Assembly: GCA_023386835.1 (NCBI GenBank) | Contig: JAEWIY010000238.1 | Span: 4,626 to 68,625 of the forward strand | DNA: 64,000 nt | Direction: 5' to 3' | Origin: Verrucomicrobiota bacterium | GTDB lineage: Bacteria > Verrucomicrobiota > Verrucomicrobiia > Opitutales > Opitutaceae | Part shown: piece by piece, positions 1-11,336 of the stretch | Layout: every line of letters begins with the position of its first letter | Numbering within the stretch: the first letter of the stretch is position 1 | The notes under the pieces: generated by a model | Seen by the model: the letters and a program-made list of their open reading frames with translations, nothing else | What the model was told of the DNA's origin: nothing | The model's database searches: none | Program-made: the position numbers and the translations under genes

Positions 1-305
1 AGGTCCAGCAGTTTGGCGTGCAACTCGGTGCGCAGGTCGAGCAGCACCTTCTGTTCGAGCCGGTTATTGACGCGAATCCGCAGCGAATTGAGCGCGTCGC
101 GAAAGAAGTAGCAGCCTGTCAGCGCCGCCACGCCTGCGAGCAGCAAGTCGCGGCGGCCGGGCGCGATGACGTCATCGATGATCCACTTGATGACCTGGGG
201 GATCGCGATGAGAAAGAGCGTGCTGCCGATGGCCAGCGTCAGGGTGAGGGCGAAAAGCCCAGGATAGCGGAACAGGTAAGCGGAGACGCGGCGCAAAAAC
301 GACAT
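1..305 (-). CDS. ABC transporter, N-terminal membrane domain (partial)
   Basis: The start codon lies at 303-305 and the reading frame is open to the window edge, giving about 101 residues. The protein opens with MSFLRRVSAYLFRYPG, then a hydrophobic helix (FALTLTLAIGSTLFLIAIP), the segment QVIKWIIDDVI, a second hydrophobic stretch and the NNRLEQKVLLDLRTELHAKL segment. This order is typical of the first transmembrane helices and first cytoplasmic loop of MsbA/multidrug-type ABC exporters with a fused ATPase. The nucleotide-binding domain would lie beyond position 1 and cannot be seen. Substrate is unknown. It is divergent from the gene at 453, with a 147-base gap. Confidence 0.75.
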   Translation of the reverse strand, partial: MSFLRRVSAYLFRYPGLFALTLTLAIGSTLFLIAIPQVIKWIIDDVIAPGRRDLLLAGVAALTGCYFFRDALNSLRIRVNNRLEQKVLLDLRTELHAKLLD

Positions 306-452
306 GACAAACGCGCAACAAGACCCAGCCCCGCCCTTCCGGCAAGCGTCCGGGACTTCCGCTGAGCGAGGCCGCCTCATTCGCTGTAACTTTCGCGCGC
401 AATCCGGGTATTCCCAACGGGCCTTCGACGCCCGATTTCTCCTCATATTCCC

Positions 453-1235
453 ATGACCGTACATTCCTTGGTTTCCCGCCCGTGGCTCGCGTTGACCGTC
501 GCCCTGTTTGGGCTCGTGCCCGCTGCTTCCGCGAACGCGTACCGCCACACCGAACCGATTCAGCACGAAGGTGCTTTCTCCGCCGACGGCGTGGTGCGGA
601 TCTCCAACGTGAACGGCGACATCACCGTTCGCGCATGGGACCGGGAGGAGATTCGAGTGGAGGGAAAAAAGAGCGCCCAGACCGACGAGGAACTGCGCGC
701 GATCGAGCTCACCATGAACGTGTCAAACCAGCGGGCGGAGATCCGCGTGAAGTTGCCCAAGCGCAAGGGTTGGGTGCGCCGCGATACGATCCGCGCCAAG
801 GTGGAGTTGACGTTGTACGTGCCGCGCACGGTGACCCTGGACGAACTCGAGACGGTGAATTCCACCATCAGACTCGACGGTCTCACCGGCACGGTGCGGG
901 CGGAAACGGTGAACGGCCGCATCGAGGCGGACGGCTTGGGCGGCAATGCCGACCTGGAATCCGTCAACGGGCGGATCGTCGCGAAGTTCGCGCAGGTGCG
1001 CGCCGGTCAGAAAATTGAACTGGAGTCCGTCAATGGCTCGCTTGAGGTCCTCCTCCCCGAGGACGCGGGTGCGAAGTTGGACGCGGAGTTGGTGAACGGT
1101 CGCGTCGACTGTGACTTCCCGCTCGCGATGGTGAAATCGCGCGGCAAACGCTCGCTTTCCGGTACGATCGGCGACGGACGGGCGGAGCTGGATCTGGAAA
1201 CGGTCAACGGTCAGATCCGGGTCCGCCGGCAGTAG
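453..1235 (+). CDS. DUF4097-family exported beta-repeat protein
   Basis: 260 residues. An N-terminal hydrophobic segment ending in AASANA looks like a Sec signal peptide cleaved near residue 28. The mature part is a ladder of short beta-strand repeats, each marked by V-N-G or V-N-S (VNGDI, VNSTI, VNGRI twice, VNGSL, VNGRV, VNGQI), spaced about 20-25 residues apart. This matches the DUF4097 'putative adhesin' family, predicted to fold as a right-handed beta structure in the periplasm or outside the cell. Molecular role is unknown. It stands alone, with about 190 bases before the next gene. Confidence 0.7.
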   Translation: MTVHSLVSRPWLALTVALFGLVPAASANAYRHTEPIQHEGAFSADGVVRISNVNGDITVRAWDREEIRVEGKKSAQTDEELRAIELTMNVSNQRAEIRVKLPKRKGWVRRDTIRAKVELTLYVPRTVTLDELETVNSTIRLDGLTGTVRAETVNGRIEADGLGGNADLESVNGRIVAKFAQVRAGQKIELESVNGSLEVLLPEDAGAKLDAELVNGRVDCDFPLAMVKSRGKRSLSGTIGDGRAELDLETVNGQIRVRRQ

Positions 1236-1427
1236 CGGACGATCGGTCCAGAGTGCTGATGCAGCCCATGCGGGCTGCTTCAACCTGCGGTCGCGGGTGG
1301 CGGTTGCATTGCTGAATCGCTTCGGTGCTCGTCTGATCCACGGGCCCGGTGAGCCGGTCGAGCGGCGCTGCACCGTCGACCCGACGCAGGCGCGCGCAGT
1401 CCTGTCCGGCACCGCGGTTCCTCACGT

Positions 1428-1880
1428 ATGCATGCCCCGGATCAGGAGCCTTGGCGCGATATGCGGCACCAGCCCAACGTTCGGATGCTGGCCCAGTGGC
1501 TTGGACTCGCCAGCCACGCCTGCTGGGAGCAGTTGGTGCGTTTTGTGGAGGCCGGTTATCCGGATCAGTTCACGATCGGTTGGGATTATTCGACCAGCCG
1601 GCGGACGTGGGAACTGTGGATCCGCGGACGGACGACGCTGTGCCGGCTCAGCCCGGGAATGGGAGCCTTCACCCTGAGGCTGCTGTTGACGGAACAGGAA
1701 GCAGAGCGGGCGCAGCTGGAGCCGGGATTGACGGCCACGGGTCGAGCGGCGGTGAAGGAAGGCGTCCGCCGCGATCAACGGCGGTGCACGGTCAGTCTGA
1801 TCGTTTTCGACGAATCAGGGCTGGCGGATGCGAAGCTTTTCCTGGCCGCGAAACGGCCACCCAAAGCCGTCGCCATTTGA
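1428..1880 (+). CDS. DUF3788-like protein
   Basis: 150 residues, no signal peptide or membrane helix. The pattern (a WEQLVRFVEAGYP helix, then WDYSTSRRTWELWIRG, then TLCRLSPGMGAFTLRLLL, then a C-terminal LADAKLFLAAKRPP helix) resembles the small DUF3788 family, which has the same order of tryptophans and a beta sheet ending in a helix. I base this on pattern only. No catalytic residues are apparent. The chosen ATG overlaps a second possible in-frame ATG at codon 12. It precedes the kinase pair at 1968 by 87 bases on the same strand but need not be co-transcribed. Confidence 0.5.
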   Translation: MHAPDQEPWRDMRHQPNVRMLAQWLGLASHACWEQLVRFVEAGYPDQFTIGWDYSTSRRTWELWIRGRTTLCRLSPGMGAFTLRLLLTEQEAERAQLEPGLTATGRAAVKEGVRRDQRRCTVSLIVFDESGLADAKLFLAAKRPPKAVAI

Positions 1881-1967
1881 GTCCAAATGACTCCCGCGGC
1901 GCTGGTGGGAGTTCCCTACAGTTTGCATGAATCGGGCCGATAACAGAGGGCCCCCTTCTGTCACCTC

Positions 1968-4232
<2,265 letters not shown>

Positions 4233-4243
4233 GCCCGCCTCCC

Positions 4244-5533
4244 ATGTCCTCGCCCGCCTTCAACACCTCCGCGCCGACTGCCTGGTCCATCGATCAGGCG
4301 CTGGCGGTCGCCTTTCTCGAGAACGTTCCGGACAATGTTTACTTCAAGGATCGTGAATCGCGCTTCATCGCGGTCAGTCGCTCGCAGCTGAAGGTCTTCG
4401 GGCTTAGCCGCGTGGACGAGATCGTGGGGCGGACCGACTTTGACTTTTTCGACGAAGCGCACGCGCGACAGGCGCGTGCCGACGAGAAGCGGATCCTCGA
4501 GACAGGCGAACCGCTGCTCGGAAAACTCGAGAAGGAAACGTGGCCCGACGGGCGTGTGACCTGGGTGATCACGCACAAGCTCCCGCTGCGGGACGAGTCC
4601 GGGACCATCATCGGCACCTTTGGTATCAGCAAGGATGTGACAGAAGCGCGTCAGACCGAGGAGGCGCTGGAGACCGCGCGCAAGGAACTGATCGACGCGT
4701 CCCGCCTGGCTGGCATGGCCGAAGTGGCGACGGGCGTGTTGCACAACGTCGGCAACGTGCTCAACAGCCTCAACGTTTCCGCGACTGTCATTGGTACAAC
4801 ACTACGCGAGTGGAAGGTCGACAGCCTGGAGAAGCTTTCGTCGCTGCTGAACGCGCAAGGCGAGAATCTCGGCGCCTTTTTGACGCAGGATCCGCGGGGC
4901 CGGCGCGTGCCGGAACTCGTGACCGCGCTGGCCCAGCATTTTGCGGAAGAACGCTCCCGGTTGCTGAAGGAGCTGCACGCGCTGCAGGAGGGAATCGATC
5001 ACGTGAAGGACATCGTCGCCATGCAGCAGGCGTACGCCACGATCGTCAGCGTGTCCGAGGCGCTCGACGGCGCCGACTTGATGGAGGACGCGGTGCGAAT
5101 GAACAGCGCTGCGTTGACGCGGCACGACGTTCGAGTGGTCCGCGACTATCGCGAGGCGCCGCTGGTGCAGGTGGAAAAGGGCCGGGTGCTGCAAATTCTG
5201 GTCAACCTGATCCGGAATGCGAAGTACGCCTGCGACGACGGTGCGCCTGCCGAAAAGCAGATCACGCTGCGCGTCGTGCCGAATGGCGACCAAGTCGACC
5301 TGGTGGTGGAGGATAACGGAGTTGGGATTCCGCAGGAAAACCTGACGCGCATTTTCCAGCATGGCTTCACCACGCGGGCGAACGGGCACGGGTTTGGGCT
5401 GCACTCGAGCGCCATCGCCGCCCGTGAAATGCGTGGCTCGCTGACGGTGCACAGTGACGGCGCCGGTCGTGGCGCTCGTTTCACGCTCAGCGTGCCCAAA
5501 GCCGAGATGGGCGTCGCGAGCGTCGCGGCCTGA
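4244..5533 (+). CDS. PAS-domain sensor histidine kinase with non-canonical H box
   Basis: 429 residues from ATG 4244, 11 bases after the preceding kinase. A PAS fold covers about 20-140 (NVYFKDRESRFIAVS ... GTFGISKDVTEAR). In place of the usual HE-RTP box there is GVLHNVGNVLNSLNVS with H167. I know this variant from other PAS/hybrid kinases, where that histidine is thought to be the phosphoacceptor. A helical region at about 195-290 follows, then HATPase_c with NLIRNAKYAC, VEDNGVGIP and a FGLHSS G2 box. It is soluble and has no receiver, so the receivers of the upstream hybrid kinase are obvious candidate partners. The frame stays open upstream to 4106, but that extension overlaps the upstream gene and is rejected. 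Confidence 0.85.
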   Translation: MSSPAFNTSAPTAWSIDQALAVAFLENVPDNVYFKDRESRFIAVSRSQLKVFGLSRVDEIVGRTDFDFFDEAHARQARADEKRILETGEPLLGKLEKETWPDGRVTWVITHKLPLRDESGTIIGTFGISKDVTEARQTEEALETARKELIDASRLAGMAEVATGVLHNVGNVLNSLNVSATVIGTTLREWKVDSLEKLSSLLNAQGENLGAFLTQDPRGRRVPELVTALAQHFAEERSRLLKELHALQEGIDHVKDIVAMQQAYATIVSVSEALDGADLMEDAVRMNSAALTRHDVRVVRDYREAPLVQVEKGRVLQILVNLIRNAKYACDDGAPAEKQITLRVVPNGDQVDLVVEDNGVGIPQENLTRIFQHGFTTRANGHGFGLHSSAIAAREMRGSLTVHSDGAGRGARFTLSVPKAEMGVASVAA

Positions 5534-5602
5534 GGCTGCGTTGGCCGACCGGAGCGAACCGCTCTTGCGCCCGGCGCAAGGGTCGGGAAGGGTGCGGAGC
5601 CG

Positions 5603-5980
5603 ATGACGCGCCGGACCCTGCTCTACCTCGTGTTGCCGCCGGTGCTGCTCCTGTTGTGGAGCGTGATTTATCTCCGCTGGGGTGAAGCGTTGCAGCGGCG
5701 CTCGGGCGCACAGGTGGAAATCCGGCCCGCCACGGTGGTGGAAACGATCGAGCCAGGACTCCCGCCGAAGCGCGAAGCTCCGATTGAACCGGCCGCCCCG
5801 AGTCAGAAGGCTGAGGAGCCGACAGAGGCCAGCCCTTGGGCCGAAGCGCGTCGCCACTGGATGGATTCAATGGCCGCGGAGCGCGAGGAGATGATCCGCC
5901 GCGCCTTCCGAGAGGTCGAGGACTTGGAAAAGCAGCAAGGCGGCCGCCCGGTGCCGGAGTTGGTTAAGCCCGTCCGGTAG
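5603..5980 (+). CDS. Small membrane-anchored protein of unknown function
   Basis: 125 residues. The N-terminal segment TLLYLVLPPVLLLLWSVIYL is a clear single transmembrane helix with a short basic N terminus, so the remainder (about 100 residues, Pro/Glu-rich, then a charged helix from about 80) probably lies in the periplasm. No family recognised. It follows the kinase by 69 bases on the same strand and could be its co-transcribed accessory protein, but nothing in the sequence proves this. Confidence 0.55.
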   Translation: MTRRTLLYLVLPPVLLLLWSVIYLRWGEALQRRSGAQVEIRPATVVETIEPGLPPKREAPIEPAAPSQKAEEPTEASPWAEARRHWMDSMAAEREEMIRRAFREVEDLEKQQGGRPVPELVKPVR

Positions 5981-6059
5981 CGTCAGGCGAGATGCCGGTT
6001 CGCGAATCCGCGCCGAGTGGAAGGAGTTGAAGGCTCCGCGTAGCGAAGCCGACAATAGG

Positions 6060-6341
<282 letters not shown>

Positions 6342-6450
6342 GATAGAAGGGGATTGAGCGGTTTGGTGAGCCGGCGGCGAGCGTAAGTCGGATAGGGCGA
6401 GTCTACGTTGAAAAGAGGACGGAACGCCGCCCGCGGTTGCGGTTCGCCGT

Positions 6451-7875
6451 TTATTCCGGGCTCTCGCTGGTGGGCGTCGCGTCTTTCGGCGCCTTGCCTC
6501 GGCGCGGCTTCTCGGCGGGAGCCTCCCGCGTTTGAATATCGCGTTTGAGGGCGCGCCAGCGTTCGAGTCGCTCGGCGACGCGCACCTCCAGGCCGTTGCG
6601 GCCCGGCTCGTAGAGTTTCAGCGGCTTCGTGAGGTATTCCTGCCCGGAGATGCCTTCCGGGTAGTCGTGCGAATACCGGTACCCTTTGCCATGACCGGCG
6701 CGTTTGCTGGCCTGGCCACCCTTGTCGCGCAAATACAGCGGCACCGGTTGCACGGGGGCTGACTTGAGAGCGGCGTGGGCGGCGGCAAGCGCCATCGTGG
6801 CGGAGTTGCTCTTCGGGGCGCACGCGATGTGCAGCGTGGCGTGGGCCAGGGTCAGTTCGGCTTCGGGCAACCCCACGAAGTCGACCGCATGATGGGCGGC
6901 CACGGCGAGGGGCAGGGCGTTGGGATCGGCCAGGCCGATGTCCTCGGACGCGAGGATCACCAATCGACGCGCGATGAACCGCGGGTCTTCTCCCCCGGCC
7001 AACATCTTCGCGAGCCAGTACATCGCGGCGTCGGGATCGCCCCCGCGGCAGCTTTTAATGTACGCCGAGATGGTGTCGTAGTGCTCGTCCTCGTCGGCGT
7101 CGTACCGAATCCGACGTTCGCGCGCGAACGCTTCGAGTTCGGCCGGCGTGATCGTGGCGCCGGGTTCGAGGCTCAGGGCGATGACTTCGAGCGCGTTGAG
7201 CGCGCGGCGCAGGTCGCCGTCACAGAGCACCGCCAAGTCTTCGAGCACCGCGTCGTCGGCGGTCAACTCCCGTTCGCCCAAGCCCCGCTCCCTGTCGCCC
7301 AAGGAGCGGCGGAGCACGCTCGCGACGGCGGCGGTAGACAGCGGTTCGAGCCGGAAGAGGTGGCTGCGGGAGAGCAGCGGCGGATTGACGTAGAAGCCGG
7401 GGTTGTGGGTCGTGGCGCCGATCAGGCGGACGGTGCCTTCCTCGACGTCCGGCAGCAGCAGGTCCTGTTGCGCCTTGTTGAAGCGGTGCAGTTCGTCGAT
7501 GAACAGCAAGGTGCGGGCCTCCGGCATGCGCCGCGCGGTGGAGAGGATTTCGCGGAGCTCGGCGACGTTGGACATGACCGCATTGATGCGGACGAACCGG
7601 CTGCGGGTTTCTCGTGCGATGACCTCGGCGAAACTGGTTTTGCCGCAGCCCGGTGGACCGTAGAACAACAGGCTGCCAAAGCGATCGGTGGCGATCAGGC
7701 GCGGCAGCAGGCTGCCGGGGCGCGTCAGGTGCTCCTGACCCACGATGTCGGCGAGCGACTGAGGGCGCATGCGCGCGGCCAGCGGCTGGTGGGCGGCGGG
7801 CGTGCGGCTTGGCTCGGCCGCGGCGGCCGGCGGGGCAGATTCGCCAAACAGGTCAGGTTGAGCCTCCGAAGACAT
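6451..7875 (-). CDS. rarA: Replication-associated recombination protein A (AAA+ ATPase)
   Basis: 474 residues. RarA/MgsA is a clamp-loader-like AAA+ ATPase that acts at stalled replication forks. Visible: the N-terminal MRPQSLADIVGQEHL box, Walker A GPPGCGKTS, Walker B LLFIDELHRFNK, sensor 1 GATTHNP, and arginine finger NPPLLSRSHLF, then the RarA-specific C-terminal tetramer domain (YHDTISAYIKSCRGGDPDAAMYWL-type region, and PVPLYLRDK near the end). An N-terminal Q-P-D-L-F-G motif at about 6-11 resembles a beta-clamp binding peptide. Length is normal. It is divergent from the ComEC-type gene, with only about 65 bases between starts. Confidence 0.95.
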   Translation of the reverse strand: MSSEAQPDLFGESAPPAAAAEPSRTPAAHQPLAARMRPQSLADIVGQEHLTRPGSLLPRLIATDRFGSLLFYGPPGCGKTSFAEVIARETRSRFVRINAVMSNVAELREILSTARRMPEARTLLFIDELHRFNKAQQDLLLPDVEEGTVRLIGATTHNPGFYVNPPLLSRSHLFRLEPLSTAAVASVLRRSLGDRERGLGERELTADDAVLEDLAVLCDGDLRRALNALEVIALSLEPGATITPAELEAFARERRIRYDADEDEHYDTISAYIKSCRGGDPDAAMYWLAKMLAGGEDPRFIARRLVILASEDIGLADPNALPLAVAAHHAVDFVGLPEAELTLAHATLHIACAPKSNSATMALAAAHAALKSAPVQPVPLYLRDKGGQASKRAGHGKGYRYSHDYPEGISGQEYLTKPLKLYEPGRNGLEVRVAERLERWRALKRDIQTREAPAEKPRRGKAPKDATPTSESPE

Positions 7876-7940
7876 GCGGCTCCACAGTAGTCACTCGCGA
7901 TTTTTGTGAAAGAATTCCGTTCGCTGGTCCGTTCTCCAGT

Positions 7941-9575
7941 GTGTCGCCGAGTCACCGTGCCCCGCTCCTTTGGTCGCTGCTGCCGCTCATGGCGGGGTTG
8001 ATCCTGGCCAAATTGTCGCCGTACGCGGTCCCGCCGCTGCCGCTGCTCGCCAGTTCGATCTTCGTCCTCGCGGCGAGCACGCTGCTTGGGGCGCGTTGGC
8101 CCGCGATTTGGAGCACGTTGCTGACGCTGGGGTTATGCGCGGCCGGAATCGCGCATTATGAACTGCGGCGCGAGCGGCTGCCGGAGTGGGATGAGCTGCC
8201 AACGCGGGAGGCGCGCATGACGGTGCGGATCACGCGGGTGTTTCACACCACGGACCCGGAGCATTTCTCGGGACTGGGCACGGTGATGGCGTCCGATCCG
8301 CATGTGCGGGACCTGTTGCGCCAGAAGGTGGCTGTCAGCGTGGCGTTGGAGAAGCGGGATGTGCGCCCGGTCCGCGGCTCGCTGGTGGAGCTGGTCGGCG
8401 TATTGGAGGCGTTGCCCCGCCGCCCCCCGCCGAACGATCCGTTTCTCGCGTATCTGATCGATGGCGGCGTCAATTTCCGACTGGGGCGCGGGTACATGGT
8501 ATCGACCGTCGAACCACTCGGCCGGTACGCGCAGTGGCGGGAAGGCACGCGGGCTTGGATGAGCCATCAGCTCGGGCTGGGATTGGAGCGTCATCCCAGC
8601 GTGGTGGCGGCCTTCCGCGGCATGTTGTTGGGCGAGCGGCAGGGGCTGACCGCGCGGCAGGAGGACCTGTACCTGCGCACGGGAGCGATGCACCTGTTTT
8701 CCATCAGCGGCCTGCACGTCGGCGCGATCGCAGCGGGCATCATCGGGCTGTTGCGGGCGATGCGATTACCGCCGCTGGGGACTTTGATCGCGAGCGGTCT
8801 GGTCCTCCTGGCCTATGTCGACATCACAGGCCTGCTACCTTCCGCGGTGCGCGCCTGGCTGATGGTGATGTGTTTCCACGCTGCAGTGGTGTTCCGGGCG
8901 CCGGGGAACTCGGTCTCGGCGCTCGGAACCTCGGCGCTGATTGTTCTGCTGATCGACCCGATGCAACTCTTCGGCGCCGGGTTTCAGATGAGCTACGGGA
9001 TCGTGGCGGCGCTGCTCTTGTACGGAGTGCCGATGCAACAACGCGGCTTGTTCGAACTGCGGCGCTGGCGCCCCGAGTTGATCCTGATGCCGCGCCGCTG
9101 GCAGAGGCTGACGCGGTGGGGTCTGAAGACGGTGCTGACCATGCTCGCGATCAACGTTGCCGCGACCGTCGTCGGCACCGCGGCGGGTGTGGGGTTCTTC
9201 GAGGTCTTGAGCCCGATCGGCCTGCTGGCGAATCTGCTGTTGATCCCGCTGGCGACGATCACCCTTTTCGCGGGGTTGCTCTCGATCGTGGCGGCACTGG
9301 GTTCGGCGGCTCCGCTGGTGCTGTTGTTCAATCACGCCGCGGGCGTAGTGCTTCTTTTGATGCAGAAGATCCTTGAGGTGCTCGTCCGGATTCCCGGGGC
9401 GAGCTTCCCGGCGGAGTTTCGGACGCCGTGGCTGGCGAGCACCACGCTCGCGGTGCTGGTCGCCGTGATGGGCTGGGGGTACGCGCGTCGCTGGGTTGGA
9501 TACGGTGGATTCTGGCTGCCACCGGCGGTTTTGGGTGGTTTTCTGCTCTTTGGGATTCGGTGGGTGGGAAACTGA
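7941..9575 (+). CDS. comEC: ComEC/Rec2-family membrane channel, lacking the metallo-hydrolase domain
   Basis: 544 residues from GTG 7941. ComEC carries single-stranded DNA across the inner membrane in natural transformation. Visible: an N-terminal pair of membrane helices, a soluble OB-like region (MTVRITRVF ... VELVGVLEAL), the family hallmark GAMHLFSISGLHVGAIA, then about eight hydrophobic helices. The C-terminal metallo-beta-lactamase domain found in full-length ComEC (about 750 residues) is missing; the protein ends after the competence domain. ATG 7989 is an alternative start but would cut into the first helix. No other competence gene is nearby. Confidence 0.8.
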   Translation: MSPSHRAPLLWSLLPLMAGLILAKLSPYAVPPLPLLASSIFVLAASTLLGARWPAIWSTLLTLGLCAAGIAHYELRRERLPEWDELPTREARMTVRITRVFHTTDPEHFSGLGTVMASDPHVRDLLRQKVAVSVALEKRDVRPVRGSLVELVGVLEALPRRPPPNDPFLAYLIDGGVNFRLGRGYMVSTVEPLGRYAQWREGTRAWMSHQLGLGLERHPSVVAAFRGMLLGERQGLTARQEDLYLRTGAMHLFSISGLHVGAIAAGIIGLLRAMRLPPLGTLIASGLVLLAYVDITGLLPSAVRAWLMVMCFHAAVVFRAPGNSVSALGTSALIVLLIDPMQLFGAGFQMSYGIVAALLLYGVPMQQRGLFELRRWRPELILMPRRWQRLTRWGLKTVLTMLAINVAATVVGTAAGVGFFEVLSPIGLLANLLLIPLATITLFAGLLSIVAALGSAAPLVLLFNHAAGVVLLLMQKILEVLVRIPGASFPAEFRTPWLASTTLAVLVAVMGWGYARRWVGYGGFWLPPAVLGGFLLFGIRWVGN

Positions 9576-9580
9576 CGAAA

Positions 9581-9599
9581 CGCCGCGGCCGCCGCGGCG
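9581..9599. terminator. GC-only hairpin after the ComEC-type gene
   Basis: A perfect stem CGCCGCGG / CCGCGGCG with a 3-base loop begins 5 bases after the stop codon at 9575. There is no T-run, so it may be a transcript 3'-end stabiliser or a Rho-assisted end rather than a classical terminator. Confidence 0.4.
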
Positions 9600-9719
9600 A
9601 GAACTCGGAAATGGTAGCGTCCGGTTGCGGCGCGGTGGCTCGACTTCAGGTGTCGGTTGACGATGCGTTTACGCCTCGGCGGCTTGCCCGGCGCGTCGGC
9701 TCTTCCATAGTCGGCGCCG

Positions 9720-10187
9720 ATGAAGTTCCCCGCCCCGCTCGCGAAGTCGTTGTTGATGGCTGCGTCCATCGGTCTGGTCGTTCCAATCCTCGCCCAAACC
9801 CCACGACCCGCGCCTAAAACGCGCCCCCGCGCGGAGGCGGACGGCGAGGAGGCCCCGAAAGTCATCGGGGTGGTGCGGCCGTGGGCGGGCGGCCTGATGG
9901 GCCTGGCGGTGGAAGGCAATGCCTTCGTGCTCCGCTTCTACGACGCGGAAAAGAAGCCGGTGCCGCCGCCGGCGGTCCGCGCGGCGGTTCGCTGGGACGC
10001 GGTCAACAAGGCTGGCCTGCAGCGCACCGTCATGAACTCCACCGGTGAGATGCTTCGCTCGCCGTCCGTCGTTCGTCCGCCCTTGATGTTTTATGCTCAT
10101 GTCACGTTGCTCGACGAGGCGGGCAACGACCTGGGCACCCACGCGTTCGACCTGAAGGAGCTCAGGGCCGAGGGAGCGTCATCCTGA
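9720..10187 (+). CDS. Secreted protein of unknown function
   Basis: 155 residues. An N-terminal segment (KSLLMAASIGLVVPILAQT) is a good Sec signal peptide with cleavage after about residue 25. The mature protein begins with a Pro/Arg/Lys linker and continues as a beta-rich domain (GLMGLAVEGNAFVLRFYDAEKKPV ... MFYAHVTLLDEAGNDLG), resembling small immunoglobulin-like periplasmic domains. No family recognised, no cysteines. It is convergent with the transglutaminase gene. Confidence 0.6.
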   Translation: MKFPAPLAKSLLMAASIGLVVPILAQTPRPAPKTRPRAEADGEEAPKVIGVVRPWAGGLMGLAVEGNAFVLRFYDAEKKPVPPPAVRAAVRWDAVNKAGLQRTVMNSTGEMLRSPSVVRPPLMFYAHVTLLDEAGNDLGTHAFDLKELRAEGASS

Positions 10188-10316
10188 CGGTGCGCCGCCC
10201 GCGACCTGCTCGCGGTGGCGTATGATCCGAGCCGCGATAGTGCCCCGTTAACCGCGCGCCGCGGCGCGTGAGCCGGCGCCGTTCACCTTGGTTCTCCGGT
10301 CGTAGTGGCGTGTGCC

Positions 10317-11198
10317 CTACATCCGCTGCATCACCACCGCCACGGAGAGTTTCTGTGTCTGCGTGCCCTTGAAGACGCCGCGCGTGGGCGTACAATCGAG
10401 GTAATCGCGGCCGACTGCCACCTTGACGTGGCGTTCGCCGGCAACGCAGTCGTTCGTCGGATCCAGCGGCCACCACGATCCACCCGGCAAATACACCTCC
10501 ACCCAGGCATGGCTCTCCGCTGCGCCGATCAAAGCCACCGGACGGGTGGCGCCGTTCTCCTGCTGGCGTCGTTGGGATTCGGTTTCAATGTAGCCCATCA
10601 CGTATCGCGCGGGGATCTCGGCGGAGCGCAGGATCGAGATGAGCAACTGGGCGAAATCCTGGCAGACGCCGCACCGCCGGCGGAGGACTTCGGCGACGGG
10701 CGTGTCGATCCGGGTTGAGCCCGGCTGGTAACGCAGGTGCTGCTTGATCCAGTGGTTCAGTTCGAGCAGGGCGGGGCCGAGCAGGTGTTTCGGCCGCAGA
10801 AAGCGGTTCGCGAGCTGGTGCGTTTCGGCCGTCAGCGGCAGGGCAGGGGACGCATGCAGAAACTCGAAGAGCTTCAGCCGCTCGCTGCGATAGATCTGTC
10901 GCGCCTCCCCGAGGCTCACCTCCAGTGCTGGTGGTGGTGCCGGGATTGGCTGCGTTACCACGACCGAGTAGCTGTCCAACTGCAGCGATTCGTGGCGGCG
11001 GATGATTGAAAATGTCTCCACCGGATTACCGAAGTAGTCAGTGTACCGGTGCAGGTTGCACGCGGGTTCGGTGATGAGCCGGTGGTCATGCACCACCTGG
11101 GTCGCGTCCGAGCACGGTTGCAGCCGCGCTTCCATGAAGGACTCGGACGCGGTGCCGTGATATTCGTAACGGGTGCGATGGTGGATGCGAAAGCGCAA
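10317..11198 (-). CDS. Transglutaminase-like cysteine protease family protein
   Basis: 293 residues if translation starts at TTG 11198 (first residues MRFRIHHRTRYEYHG). The fold is recognisable: an N-terminal domain opening with RIHHRTRYEY, then the catalytic core with RRCGVCQDFAQL (nucleophile Cys), ESHAWVEVYLPG (His) and PLDPTND (Asp). This is the protease-like transglutaminase family often found beside alpha-E and circularly-permuted ATP-grasp genes; none of those is here. No ATG or GTG in frame gives a sensible N terminus. The longer open frame runs back antisense into ribB and is not credible. Cytosolic; substrate unknown. Confidence 0.8.
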   Translation of the reverse strand: MRFRIHHRTRYEYHGTASESFMEARLQPCSDATQVVHDHRLITEPACNLHRYTDYFGNPVETFSIIRRHESLQLDSYSVVVTQPIPAPPPALEVSLGEARQIYRSERLKLFEFLHASPALPLTAETHQLANRFLRPKHLLGPALLELNHWIKQHLRYQPGSTRIDTPVAEVLRRRCGVCQDFAQLLISILRSAEIPARYVMGYIETESQRRQQENGATRPVALIGAAESHAWVEVYLPGGSWWPLDPTNDCVAGERHVKVAVGRDYLDCTPTRGVFKGTQTQKLSVAVVMQRM

Positions 11199-11336
11199 AG
11201 CCGGCGCGGACGTGGCGGCGAAGGAAGAAAGGCCGCGCCCGCCATGGCAACGAAGGAATCCCGCGCCGGCCCTTGCGGCAGCGCGGCTGGGCGGTGAATT
11301 GACACCATTGCACCGCCGCGTGAGTTTCGCCCTCCC

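Noticed and set aside
11199..11336. FMN riboswitch before ribB
   Set aside because: The conserved RFN core (AGGGGC...GGTGAAATTCC) is not present in this short leader.
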